From: Maridesulfovibrio sp050916235
Lineage (GTDB): Bacteria; Desulfobacterota; Desulfovibrionia; Desulfovibrionales; Desulfovibrionaceae
Direction of reading: 5' to 3'
Assembly: GCF_050916235.1 (NCBI RefSeq)
Contig: NZ_CP104854.1
Location: forward strand, 1,426,001 to 1,490,000
DNA: 64,000 nt
The position numbers and the translations under genes were made by a program. Positions 26,831 to 36,899 of the stretch are shown piece by piece. The notes under the pieces were generated by a model. It worked only from the letters and a program-made list of their open reading frames with translations, searched no databases and was not told the origin of the DNA. The first letter of the stretch is position 1, and every line of letters starts with the position of its first letter.

Positions 26831-29170
26831 CTACTTTTCCACTGTACCTGCAGGAGAAAGCTGAATCTCCACCCGGTTGCGTCCTGCATGTTTGGCGGCA
26901 TAGAGTCCGATGTCAGCGGCCTTCAACAAATGTTCCAGAGTTCTGGTATCAGCGTTCAGAGTGGCAACCCCGATACTGACGGTTATCATCAGTTCTCCGG
27001 ACCTTGTTATCATCCTGGTCTGCTCGATTTCCCGGCGCAGACGCTCGGCAACCATCGTGGCACCTTCAAGTCCTGTGTCTGGAAGCAGAACGGAAAACTC
27101 CTCTCCACCGATACGCCCGAACAGATCGATTTTCCGCAAAATTTTAAGCCCGGCCTGAGACAGCCCCTTCAGGACGTCGTCACCGGCATCATGTCCATAC
27201 ATGTCGTTGACATTTTTAAAGAAATCAATATCGAGCATCATGAGAGAGAGATCACGTTCATAGCGCAATGACCTTTCCAGCGCTTCCTCTGCACTTTCCA
27301 TAAAAAATCTGCGGTTAGCCAGCCCTGTCAGCGGATCGGTAGTAGCAAGTTTCCTGAGCTTGTTCTCAGCCTCCCTGCGCTCTGTAACGTCCCGAATGGT
27401 TCCGACGACCCACCACTGCTCATCCTTGCGCAACGGCGAGAGAAGGACCTCAGCCGGAAAAACTGTCCCGTCCTTTCGGCGCACATTGACCGTGAAGGAA
27501 CCGTAATTGGAAAACAGACCATCAACATTCTGGACAATGGCCTCATCCACACCAGCATCTTCATTGTCCTCGGCAAAAATGCAGCAGTTCAGATTTTCTC
27601 CCAGCATCTCAGAGGAAGTGTAACCGAAAATGTTCTCCGCAGCCGGATTCCAGAAATGGACAAGACCGTTCTCATCCATCAGCACCAGCGCATCCTGAAC
27701 GGAATCACTGATACTCTGGAGCATATCCTCACGGTCCTGCAGGTCCTTGAGAGCCTTCTGCTGTGCCGTGATATCGGATGTAGCACCACGGAACCCTGTA
27801 ACTGCACCCTGAGAATCAAAGACAGGAACCCCGTTGAACTCAAGCCACAACTTGCGCCCTTCCCTGTTTACAAACTTGAAAACCAATCCGCTGAAGCTGC
27901 GCCCGTTCTGAGCTGCATCAAGGAATTCCTTGCGTACCTCCCACGAGGACTCCTCATCCACAAAATCAAATGGTGACCTGCCGATAAGTTCCTCTGAACT
28001 GTAGCCGAGAATGTCCCCCGCACGTCCGGTCACGAACACGAAACAACCGTCAGGTCCGGTTTCCCATATGAATTCCCCGGCTGCGTCTGCAATGTCCATA
28101 AAACGTTGTTCACTTTCCACAAGCGCGGATTTGACTTTTTCCCTTTCAACAACCGAGACCGTCTTGCGCCAGAAAAAAAAGCCACTCAGTATGTACAGAA
28201 ATATAACAAGAGATAAGGTCACAGTACTTCCGGGGATGACAAGCCCATCCTCATACACACGGGTTATAATTTTCCAGTTCTCCTTGAAAATTACCGGGGA
28301 ACTGGATGCGGAAGAAAAACCGGGATCAATGACAGGCAGGAATGTGAACAGCCCGTTCTCCGCAGAGATCTGCCCTGAATCTGCCGCTTTTATGCGTGCC
28401 CATTCCGCCGGAAATGAATCTTCCATGAAACCGTTCCGTTCCCCGAAAAGAAAACGCCAGTCCATGCTCGTGTCAGGTCCTATTATCCACCCTCCCTCAT
28501 TATTTATGAGGTAGCACATGCCGAAAGAATCATTGGCTGACGCCTTCAAAAAGCGAAGCAGGCTTTCACCGGAAAGATTGACAACGACAACCCCCTGAAC
28601 AAGCCCCCCCTGCCCGTAAATGTTTTTCATAAACCTTACGACAGGCAGATGAGGAATCTCCACCTTCCCGTACTCTTTATTCAGGTCAAAGGCAGACACA
28701 TACACGCCTCCGCCGATCATGGACGAGTCCCTGAAATACAGGCGGTCACTTTTGTCCTGCAGAAAATCTGCCTCCACCCGCTGAGCCTGCCCCTTGACCA
28801 TATTAACCCGGACAAGCTCCCGACCAAGGGGAGATAGAAATCTTATCTGGACACAGTTCCGGTTTTCCTCACCGAACGTGGAAAAAACAGCGGCCATGGA
28901 ATTGTACTTTTCCGGGATGGTTCCTTCCCGTCCCATGCACCCCTGGACAAGTCCGGCCAGAAAACTCACATCCTCAATTCCGGCCTCAAGCCAATCTTTC
29001 ATGGCAATACGACTGCTCTTGGCCAGGCTGAGTTCATGACTCTTCACCAGATCGATATACTGTGTGCGCTGACTCAGCAGCACCCCGACGGCGACCACAA
29101 AGATAAGACCCGCGACCGGAAGAAACCTTTTGACGAAACATCTCAAAACCGAGCTGTTGCATTGATCCAT
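26831..29170 (-). CDS. Membrane PAS-PAS diguanylate cyclase
   Basis: 779 residues from the ATG at 29170. Makes the second messenger c-di-GMP. TM1 is near residues 13-34, followed by a periplasmic sensor of about 290 residues (dCache-like by size), TM2 near 325-348, two PAS domains (about 365-480 and 485-610, each ended by a PAC segment such as TSDITAQQKAL and TIRDVTERREA), then GGDEF. The active loop reads FGRIGGEEFSVLLPD, so the GGEEF form is intact. The frame stays open 22 codons further upstream, and no start has a strong ribosome site. Single gene. Confidence 0.9.
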   Translation of the reverse strand: MDQCNSSVLRCFVKRFLPVAGLIFVVAVGVLLSQRTQYIDLVKSHELSLAKSSRIAMKDWLEAGIEDVSFLAGLVQGCMGREGTIPEKYNSMAAVFSTFGEENRNCVQIRFLSPLGRELVRVNMVKGQAQRVEADFLQDKSDRLYFRDSSMIGGGVYVSAFDLNKEYGKVEIPHLPVVRFMKNIYGQGGLVQGVVVVNLSGESLLRFLKASANDSFGMCYLINNEGGWIIGPDTSMDWRFLFGERNGFMEDSFPAEWARIKAADSGQISAENGLFTFLPVIDPGFSSASSSPVIFKENWKIITRVYEDGLVIPGSTVTLSLVIFLYILSGFFFWRKTVSVVEREKVKSALVESEQRFMDIADAAGEFIWETGPDGCFVFVTGRAGDILGYSSEELIGRSPFDFVDEESSWEVRKEFLDAAQNGRSFSGLVFKFVNREGRKLWLEFNGVPVFDSQGAVTGFRGATSDITAQQKALKDLQDREDMLQSISDSVQDALVLMDENGLVHFWNPAAENIFGYTSSEMLGENLNCCIFAEDNEDAGVDEAIVQNVDGLFSNYGSFTVNVRRKDGTVFPAEVLLSPLRKDEQWWVVGTIRDVTERREAENKLRKLATTDPLTGLANRRFFMESAEEALERSLRYERDLSLMMLDIDFFKNVNDMYGHDAGDDVLKGLSQAGLKILRKIDLFGRIGGEEFSVLLPDTGLEGATMVAERLRREIEQTRMITRSGELMITVSIGVATLNADTRTLEHLLKAADIGLYAAKHAGRNRVEIQLSPAGTVEK

Positions 29171-29304
29171 AACTATACCGCCCGAAGCATTCACGATGGA
29201 ACTTGTATTATAAATCCGAATCCATTCCCGGAACAAAAATTCACATAACTGAGCAGGTCAGCACGGGGCTGTTTTATACAACTGAATCGTCCTGCTATCT
29301 TATG

Positions 29305-29622
29305 CTATATTATTTCCGTCTCGCGTTCAATGGTGTCAGATAGAATGCGCATTCTCTGTGCAGTCCTTACAGAAACTCCGAACCGCTCGGAAACCTGAGC
29401 CGGAGTAGCGCCGTTTTCGTAGGCACTCCTGATTCTTTCCTTCATCCTCACCCTGTACAGCTCGTCCATCCCTGGTACAGAAACTCTGGTTCCTCCCCAA
29501 TAAAACATCAGTCTCTCAGCAGCTTCGGCGCCAAGAACCCTGATCAGACTCTCCGCAGACATCCCCCTCCTGCCATCCAGTTCCGGGAAACCGTCTCCGG
29601 AGGCAACCCCTTCTATCCTCAT
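29305..29622 (-). CDS. Small HTH protein, Mor/Mu-C activator-like
   Basis: 105 residues. The C-terminal half, RVRMKERIRSAYENGATPAQ followed by VSERFGVSVRTAQRMRIL, is a helix-turn-helix of the type in Mor/Mu C-like phage activators. The N-terminal half has the LGAEAAERLMFYWGGTRVSVP segment seen in that family. It lies divergent to a C1-like repressor, with a palindromic operator between them, so it may be part of a phage-derived switch. The assignment is from overall appearance and is only moderately sure. Confidence 0.5.
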   Translation of the reverse strand: MRIEGVASGDGFPELDGRRGMSAESLIRVLGAEAAERLMFYWGGTRVSVPGMDELYRVRMKERIRSAYENGATPAQVSERFGVSVRTAQRMRILSDTIERETEII

Positions 29623-29760
29623 AATTTCCTCACAAAAATAACCAGACGATCTTCAATATGATCAGATCATTACCAAATCCAAACTTTGACAGGAATTCAT
29701 AACAACGGGGACACTATTTATTCTTATTTGAGTCATAATGCAAGCCGTTTTATAAATATA

Positions 29761-29778
29761 TTTTACCAATTGGTAAAA
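29761..29778. promoter_or_regulatory. 18-bp perfect palindrome, probable repressor operator
   Basis: TTTTACCAATTGGTAAAA is a perfect dyad. Half-site variants ATTACCAAA (29667-29675) and ATTACCAAAC (29791-29800) lie on either side. It sits between the divergent HTH gene and the S24 repressor gene, the usual place for an autoregulatory operator. Confidence 0.65.
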
Positions 29779-29871
29779 AAAATATTACGAATTACCAAAC
29801 AGAGTACAACTTAAACAACATAACGACAATCACGTTAAAAAAGTGTACTGCTGATCTCCCAAGGAGGACAT

Positions 29872-30519
29872 ATGAACTTTTATCAGGACATGGTTGAAGG
29901 TTTGAAGGGAGTAATTGGGCCGGGGAAAAAATACTCCAATCCTACACAACTGGCTAAAGCCTGCGGGGTGGCTCCAAACCAGATCATCAGATACATAAGG
30001 CAGGAAAGGGGAAAACACATTCAGGTAGTGGCCAGGGTACTTGACGAAATCGGGGCAAAAATTATTTTCCCGGATGCTACCAAAGAACCATCACAAGGAT
30101 CATTCAAAGCCATTCCGGAGGCTCTGGCCAGACCGGACAATACAGGGAAAGAGCTCAGCCCCAGAGAAGAGAGCGCTGGAGTGCTCGCCTTCAGCGAGGA
30201 CTGGGTTGCCAGGAAAGGAAATCCGGAAAGCATGAGGCTGGTCACTGTCACAGGCAACGCCATGAGCCCGCGCATTGAAGACGGTGATTCAATCATTGTC
30301 GACCTCTCGCAAAAGGAACTGTATGAGGGACGCATATATGCCATGCGTATTGACCGGGAAGTAATCGTGCGCCGGATTGCCAAGGAGCCAGGAAAGATAA
30401 TACTTGTCTCAGACAATTCCGACCTGCGGCAGCCCAGCATCAGTCTGGAACTGAGTGACGAATCAGTAGGATGGGATACTCTCGGACGGGTAGTCTTCAT
30501 TGCAAAGGACCTGCCCTGA
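29872..30519 (+). CDS. C1-like transcriptional repressor with S24/LexA-type C-domain
   Basis: 215 residues. N-terminal HTH near residues 23-45 (NPTQLAKACGVAPNQIIRYI), linker, then an S24 peptidase-like domain. The serine of the autocleavage dyad is present in GNAMSPRIEDGD (Ser132). An Ala-Gly that could be the cleavage site is in ESAGVLAF near 102-103. The position matching the catalytic Lys of LexA (VKRL) reads VRRI, so Arg167 replaces it. If so, self-cleavage in response to RecA is doubtful. A CCAAGGAGG ribosome site precedes the ATG. No other phage genes are near, so it is a lone regulator. Confidence 0.85.
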   Translation: MNFYQDMVEGLKGVIGPGKKYSNPTQLAKACGVAPNQIIRYIRQERGKHIQVVARVLDEIGAKIIFPDATKEPSQGSFKAIPEALARPDNTGKELSPREESAGVLAFSEDWVARKGNPESMRLVTVTGNAMSPRIEDGDSIIVDLSQKELYEGRIYAMRIDREVIVRRIAKEPGKIILVSDNSDLRQPSISLELSDESVGWDTLGRVVFIAKDLP

Positions 30520-30556
30520 AAGACAAAATGAATTTCAAAAAAAATTCGCGGTGCGG

Positions 30557-30584
30557 TTGACAGTTTTTGATTATGTCTTAATTT
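30557..30584 (+). promoter_or_regulatory. Possible sigma-70 promoter of groESL
   Basis: TTGACA at 30557-30562, 16-base spacer, TAATTT. I looked for a CIRCE element (TTAGCACTC..GAGTGCTAA) and a classical sigma-32 promoter between 30520 and 30705, and saw neither. Confidence 0.35.
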
Positions 30585-30705
30585 CAGTCAATCCGTTTGG
30601 CCGGATTCTGTATACTCAAAGACCTCACGCCGGACCTCTTGCGGAAATCAAGGCCGTGCGCCTTACAAAATAAAGTTATTGAAATATGTTATCGGAGGAC
30701 AACAC

Positions 30706-30993
30706 ATGAAACTTAAGCCGCTTAATGACCGTGTTCTGGTCAGACGCCTTGAAGTGGAAGAAAAAACTGTTGGCGGAATCATTATTCCTGACTCAGCCAA
30801 AGAAAAGCCCTTGAAAGGTGAAGTCATCGCAGCCGGCCCCGGCAAGCTTGATGACGACGGTTCCAGAATCGCCATGGGAATTAAAGAAGGCGATGCAGTT
30901 CTTTTCGCAAAATACGCAGGCACTGAAATCAGCATTGACGGTGTAGATCACCTGATCATGCGCGAAGACGACATACTTGCTGTTGTCGAATAA
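30706..30993 (+). CDS. groS: GroES co-chaperonin
   Basis: 95 residues, standard length. Caps the GroEL chamber. Recognisable segments are KLKPLNDRVLVRRLE at the start, the mobile loop EEKTVGGIIIPDSAKEKP near residues 15-32, and HLIMREDDILAVVE at the end. The ATG at 30706 has CGGAGG eight bases upstream; an in-frame ATG at 30679 lacks one. GroEL follows after 63 bases in the same operon. Confidence 0.97.
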   Translation: MKLKPLNDRVLVRRLEVEEKTVGGIIIPDSAKEKPLKGEVIAAGPGKLDDDGSRIAMGIKEGDAVLFAKYAGTEISIDGVDHLIMREDDILAVVE

Positions 30994-31056
30994 CAGGGTT
31001 TTAGGTCAGAACCTGAATTTTCACAGATCATATCTTTTTTAAGGAGATAACACCAA

Positions 31057-32721
<1,665 letters not shown>

Positions 32722-32764
32722 TCATTCCCCCGCAGTCCATCGGCCCAATGCGACCGAAAAGACA

Positions 32765-32798
32765 ATCCCCGGCAGCCTTCAGGTTGCCGGGGATTTTT
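32765..32798 (+). terminator. Terminator of groESL
   Basis: ATCCCCGGCA..TGCCGGGGAT stem followed by TTTTT. Confidence 0.92.
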
Positions 32799-32816
32799 AC
32801 TTGCATGCTGAAAAAA

Positions 32817-33794
32817 TCAGAAATCTAGCTTAATGGTTTTTGCCGGGGGACGTTTGGCCGGTTCTTTTTTTGACGTATCTTTTTCCTTGCTTTCACCTGA
32901 GCCATCCAGATTGAGGGAGACAGAAGCCTTGGGTTTCTTGCTCTGCGCCTTGGCCTTCGAGACATCCGCTGTTGTCTGCCCGGGCTTGTAATTACGCCCA
33001 AAGACCTTAGGCCCCAACTTGTCGGAAATTTTCTTGGCTTCACGGTTGAGAGGGTTGATCTTCAGTACCGCTGCGGCTGCGTCATAAGCCTCTGTATACA
33101 TGCGCTTGGCAAGAAACAATTTGGACTGCCGGACATAAATACTTTCATTTGCTCCAAAACGCCTTGAAATATCCTTGATCACCTCAAGGGCCTTGTCGTG
33201 CTCGGCCATAAGCTCCCAGGCCAATAGAAGCGAAATATATGGTCGGCTATCGCCGGGAGTGAGGGTAATGGCCCTTTCAAGATATTCGACTCCATCAGCC
33301 GGAAAACCGGACTTGACCAGCCTGCTCCCCACATCCTGCAGCAGACCGCGTTCCTCGGGAAAGGCATCGGTTATCTTACGGAAATATTTTTTTGCTTCCT
33401 TGACGTTTTTTTCTGCCAGAAACTTCTGCCCTGTAAGCACGTACTTATCTATCTGATTTTTCTGCTTCCTGATCTTTTCGACAGCGGCTTTTTCAAAGGC
33501 ATCCTTAATGGTATTATGAATCTTGAGCAGCAATGCCGCCAGTTTCTTTTCCTGTCCTTTGGTATATTTGAGAGTGCGGGGCAGAACCTTCTGCAGCTCT
33601 TCCATTCCCAGCAGTTGCCTGATGACCTCGTCAACAAGAATTCCGATCTCGAATTTTTCCCGCCCGAAAACCTGACTTTCCGCCAGATCATCAAGGGATA
33701 GGCTCAAGGCATGCAGGCAGCGCAGATAATCCTTACGCTGTCCATAAGACTTGGCGCGGGCGATATTTTCCTTGATGGTCTTGGGTGAACTCAT
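32817..33794 (-). CDS. TPR-repeat protein
   Basis: 325 residues, no signal peptide or membrane segment. Residues 1-110 are helical and charged. Several tetratricopeptide-like helix pairs follow from about 115 to 265 (KFLAEKNVKEAKKYFRKITD, DGVEYLERAITLTPGDSRPY, DAAAAVLKINPLNREAKK). The last 60 residues are a disordered Lys/Ser/Pro-rich tail ending KTIKLDF. Probably a cytoplasmic scaffold for protein contacts. I do not recognise a specific family. Convergent with groESL and read as a single gene. Confidence 0.72.
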   Translation of the reverse strand: MSSPKTIKENIARAKSYGQRKDYLRCLHALSLSLDDLAESQVFGREKFEIGILVDEVIRQLLGMEELQKVLPRTLKYTKGQEKKLAALLLKIHNTIKDAFEKAAVEKIRKQKNQIDKYVLTGQKFLAEKNVKEAKKYFRKITDAFPEERGLLQDVGSRLVKSGFPADGVEYLERAITLTPGDSRPYISLLLAWELMAEHDKALEVIKDISRRFGANESIYVRQSKLFLAKRMYTEAYDAAAAVLKINPLNREAKKISDKLGPKVFGRNYKPGQTTADVSKAKAQSKKPKASVSLNLDGSGESKEKDTSKKEPAKRPPAKTIKLDF

Positions 33795-34182
33795 ACTAAA
33801 AAGACTCTCCCTGTAATAATCAGGATTTAACCTTACGTTAACTCACTGCATTTTTATTTTAATAAGCTGTCAGGCCGTGTTGAGGCTGAGATTTCAAACC
33901 ATATTTGATCATACCAGATTAACCCGTTAAAGCAAACCGTTCAAAACTTCAAACCGTCATCGAGAGCAGAATATGTCCCGAAAAAACTTCCCGTTCCTTA
34001 AATATAATATATGATTCTTTACACTATATCACACATTGTCAAGGTCAGACAGATCCCACCTTTTCGGGCATACGGACAGCTGCACCCGGCTCCCATTGAC
34101 TGCAAAGATTGCAGAAGGTAGTTTCGCCGGGTAACTATCTGTTTTGCCCTGACAAACATTAACAATTGAATGAGTGCTGCAA
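33795..34182. other. Divergent intergenic region, no recognised element
   Basis: About 390 AT-rich bases between the TPR gene and the M48 protease gene. It presumably contains promoters in both directions. I see no RNA gene, terminator or clear dyad. Confidence 0.4.
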
Positions 34183-35424
34183 ATGAACATATATCTATTC
34201 ATAATCGTTTTTTCACTCGCCGGAGCCTTTATTCTCGGCATGATCGCCCGCCAGCTCAACCGCCGGGCTCTTTCCCCTGTTCTTCCCCGGGAATTTGAAG
34301 GTATTTTTGACTCTGAAGAGTACCGCAGGGCTCAGGACTACACCAGAGCTGGCACAGGATTCGAAAATATCTCGGGAATGTTCAGTACAGCTGTCACAAT
34401 TCTGTTCATCCTTCTGGGCGGATTCAACTCTCTGGACAACTGGGCCCGCGGTTTCGACTTCGGTGAAATCGGCACAGGACTCATCTTCTTTGCCGGATTG
34501 GCTGTACTGAGCGATCTGGTTTCCCTTCCTTTTTCCCTTTACCATACCTTTGTGCTTGAAGAGAAATTCGGGTTCAACAAAACCGACCTGAAAACGTTTG
34601 TCATCGACAAACTCAAAGGCTACCTGCTGGGAGGAATCATCGGCGGCGTGATTCTCAGCGGCGTGCTGCTCTTTTTCAGTGCAACAGGAAGTATGGCCTG
34701 GCTGTGGTGCTGGATTTTCACCGTCCTGATAACCCTCGCAATTCAATACATCGCCCCGGCATGGATTCTGCCGCTATTCAACAAATTCACCCCTCTTGAA
34801 GACGGTGAATTGAAGGATAAAATTGAGCATTTCGCCAGCGAAAACGGATTCGAACTCAACGGTATATTCATGATCGACGGTTCCAAGCGCTCCACAAAGG
34901 CCAATGCCTATTTCACCGGGTTCGGACAAAAAAAACGTATCGCCCTCTTTGATACACTGGTGAACTCCCTGTCATCAGATGAAATTGTTGCAGTTCTGGC
35001 CCACGAAATCGGACACAGCAAGCTGGGCCACATCCGCAAGATGATGACCATGAGCATTCTAAATACCGGGGCGGTATTCCTTATCATGTCCTTCTTCCTC
35101 GGAAACAGGGAGCTTTTCGCAGCCTTCGGCATGGACCACATATCCATCTACGCAGGACTCATATTTTTTGCCCTGCTTTACACCCCTGTTTCACTTGTTA
35201 TTTCAATTTTCAGCAATATCCGCTCACGTAAACATGAATACGAAGCCGACAGTTTTGCTGCCGAGACCACCGGCAATCCCGAAGCCCTTATCTCTGGGCT
35301 GAAGAGACTGTCTGTAAGCAACCTGTCCAATCTCACTCCGCATCCGTTTTATGTATGGCTGGAATACAGCCACCCCCCGGTGCTGAAACGGATAGAGGCA
35401 CTCCGAGCCCTGGACAAGCGCTAG
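34183..35424 (+). CDS. M48 family membrane metalloprotease (Ste24/CAAX protease type)
   Basis: 413 residues. Zinc protease in the inner membrane, of the Ste24 group. About seven hydrophobic segments are present. The zinc site is LAHEIGHSKLGH (HEIGH near residue 274), and the third ligand is the Glu in YEADSFA about 77 residues later. The family N-terminal region, with SLPFSLYHTFVLEEKFGFN, is intact. ATG at 34183 chosen with GAGTG as a weak ribosome site; a GTG nine bases earlier is also possible. Bacterial members are not known to process isoprenylated proteins and probably serve membrane protein quality control. Confidence 0.9.
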   Translation: MNIYLFIIVFSLAGAFILGMIARQLNRRALSPVLPREFEGIFDSEEYRRAQDYTRAGTGFENISGMFSTAVTILFILLGGFNSLDNWARGFDFGEIGTGLIFFAGLAVLSDLVSLPFSLYHTFVLEEKFGFNKTDLKTFVIDKLKGYLLGGIIGGVILSGVLLFFSATGSMAWLWCWIFTVLITLAIQYIAPAWILPLFNKFTPLEDGELKDKIEHFASENGFELNGIFMIDGSKRSTKANAYFTGFGQKKRIALFDTLVNSLSSDEIVAVLAHEIGHSKLGHIRKMMTMSILNTGAVFLIMSFFLGNRELFAAFGMDHISIYAGLIFFALLYTPVSLVISIFSNIRSRKHEYEADSFAAETTGNPEALISGLKRLSVSNLSNLTPHPFYVWLEYSHPPVLKRIEALRALDKR

Positions 35425-35642
35425 ATTCTGACCGGCTTACAGCCTGATGTTCGGGGCGCAGACCTTCTGCTGAACCGGAGACAGCATTCAAGTTAAACCT
35501 GAATGTTAAATCCTGTTAATGACCCAAAATGCTGTTCAGTTTCAAAGCAGGCAAAGCCAAACCGTCATAATGAAGTAAGCCTTGAAACAGATCCGGCACA
35601 GTTTTTAAGAAGACCTGAAACACATAATCAGTTGAGAATACA

Positions 35643-36299
35643 ATGCTGCTAGAAACAGAACGCAACCTGGTTGTTGAATACGGTAAGAAACTGCTGGCAG
35701 CAGGACTTACGACCGGCACCGGAGGCAACCTTAGCATCCTAAACAGGGAGAAAGGCCTTATGGCCATCAGCGCCAGCGGACTGCACTATCTGGAGGCAAC
35801 TCCCGAAGATGTCGTCATTATGGACCTCGATGGACAGGTCGTGGACTCTGCAAGAAAACCTTCCAGCGAACACGGCTTTCATTCGGTGCTTTACAGAAAG
35901 AGGGACGATGTAAATGCTGTTGTCCACACGCACTCTGTCTACGCCACCACAGTGGCCTGTATGAATATGGAGCTGCCGGCTATCCATTACCTTGTGGGTT
36001 TTGCGGGCAAAAAAGTTCCCCTTGCTCCTTACGCCACATTCGGAACCTCTGAGCTGGCCAGAAATGTGGAGGAAACCATCGGAAACTACAACGCCGTCCT
36101 GTTGTCCAATCATGGCCTTATCACCGTGGGACGGGGCATTGGCAATGCCTTTGACGCCGCCGAGGAGCTGGAACTGGTCGCACGGATATACGTACAGGCC
36201 CTTTCGGCGGGAAAACCGGTAATTGTTCCGGACGATGAAATGGAACGGGTCATTGAGAAATTTTCAACCTACGGCCAGGCCGGTGGAACGGAGAAATAG
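35643..36299 (+). CDS. Class II aldolase/adducin family protein (FucA-like)
   Basis: 218 residues. Zinc-dependent aldolase fold, as in L-fuculose-1-phosphate aldolase. The catalytic Glu is expected in the KPSSEHGFHSVLY segment near residue 73. The zinc ligands are HTHSVYATTVA (two His near 94 and 96) and LSNHGLITVG (His near 155). Near the start, TGTGGNLSILN is the phosphate-binding loop. Most related bacterial enzymes act on phosphorylated sugars or in methylthioribose salvage; the substrate here is unknown. Only a weak ribosome site. The MarC gene follows after three bases. Confidence 0.88.
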   Translation: MLLETERNLVVEYGKKLLAAGLTTGTGGNLSILNREKGLMAISASGLHYLEATPEDVVIMDLDGQVVDSARKPSSEHGFHSVLYRKRDDVNAVVHTHSVYATTVACMNMELPAIHYLVGFAGKKVPLAPYATFGTSELARNVEETIGNYNAVLLSNHGLITVGRGIGNAFDAAEELELVARIYVQALSAGKPVIVPDDEMERVIEKFSTYGQAGGTEK

Positions 36300-36302
36300 C
36301 TG

Positions 36303-36899
36303 ATGACCGGAGTATTTGAAATTGCCTTCCCGCTTTTCCTGATCATGGACCCGCTTGGAAACCTCCCGGTATGCCTGTCCATGCTCAAGGATTTTTCTCC
36401 GCAACGGCAGCGCAGGATACTGCTGCGTGAGCTTCTCTTTGCACTGGGGATAATCATCCTGTTCATGTATCTTGGTGCCGGACTGATGAAGGTTCTTAAC
36501 ATCCACCAGTCCACCCTGCGCATTGCGGGTGGCGTAATCCTGTTCATCATCTCCATGAAGATGATCTTCCCGAAACCGGAAAGCAGTACCTCGGAAACGG
36601 AAAAAGACCCGTTCATAGTCCCCATAGCAGTCCCGCTCTTTGCAGGTCCGTCGCTGCTGGCTGCGGTCATGGTCTACGGTTCAAGGGGAGATGCTGACCT
36701 TACGGTTCTCAGCGGAGTCCTGCTGTCCTGGCTTGCGGCCTTCGGCATCATGATGACCGGCCCTACCCTTGCCCGCATTTTAGGGAAAAGGGGCCTGCGT
36801 GCCTGTGAAAGACTGATGGGCCTGATACTGATTCTGCTGGCGGTTCAAATGCTTGAGGACGGGGTTGCTTATTATATAAGCAATGTACTTGTCAGATAA
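36303..36899 (+). CDS. MarC family (UPF0056) integral membrane protein
   Basis: 198 residues with six TM helices. The family motifs LFLIMDPLGNLPVCL near residues 11-25 and VPIAVPLFAGPSLLAAVM near 104-121 are both present. MarC-like proteins were once linked to multidrug resistance, but this is not supported; their role is unknown. Co-transcribed with the aldolase (three-base gap). Its last eight bases overlap the convergent PAS/HisKA/receiver gene. Confidence 0.9.
   Translation: MTGVFEIAFPLFLIMDPLGNLPVCLSMLKDFSPQRQRRILLRELLFALGIIILFMYLGAGLMKVLNIHQSTLRIAGGVILFIISMKMIFPKPESSTSETEKDPFIVPIAVPLFAGPSLLAAVMVYGSRGDADLTVLSGVLLSWLAAFGIMMTGPTLARILGKRGLRACERLMGLILILLAVQMLEDGVAYYISNVLVR

Noticed and set aside
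34029..34259. Minus-strand frame overlapping the start of the M48 protease gene
   Set aside because: It is antisense to the protease N-terminus and has no family resemblance or ribosome site.
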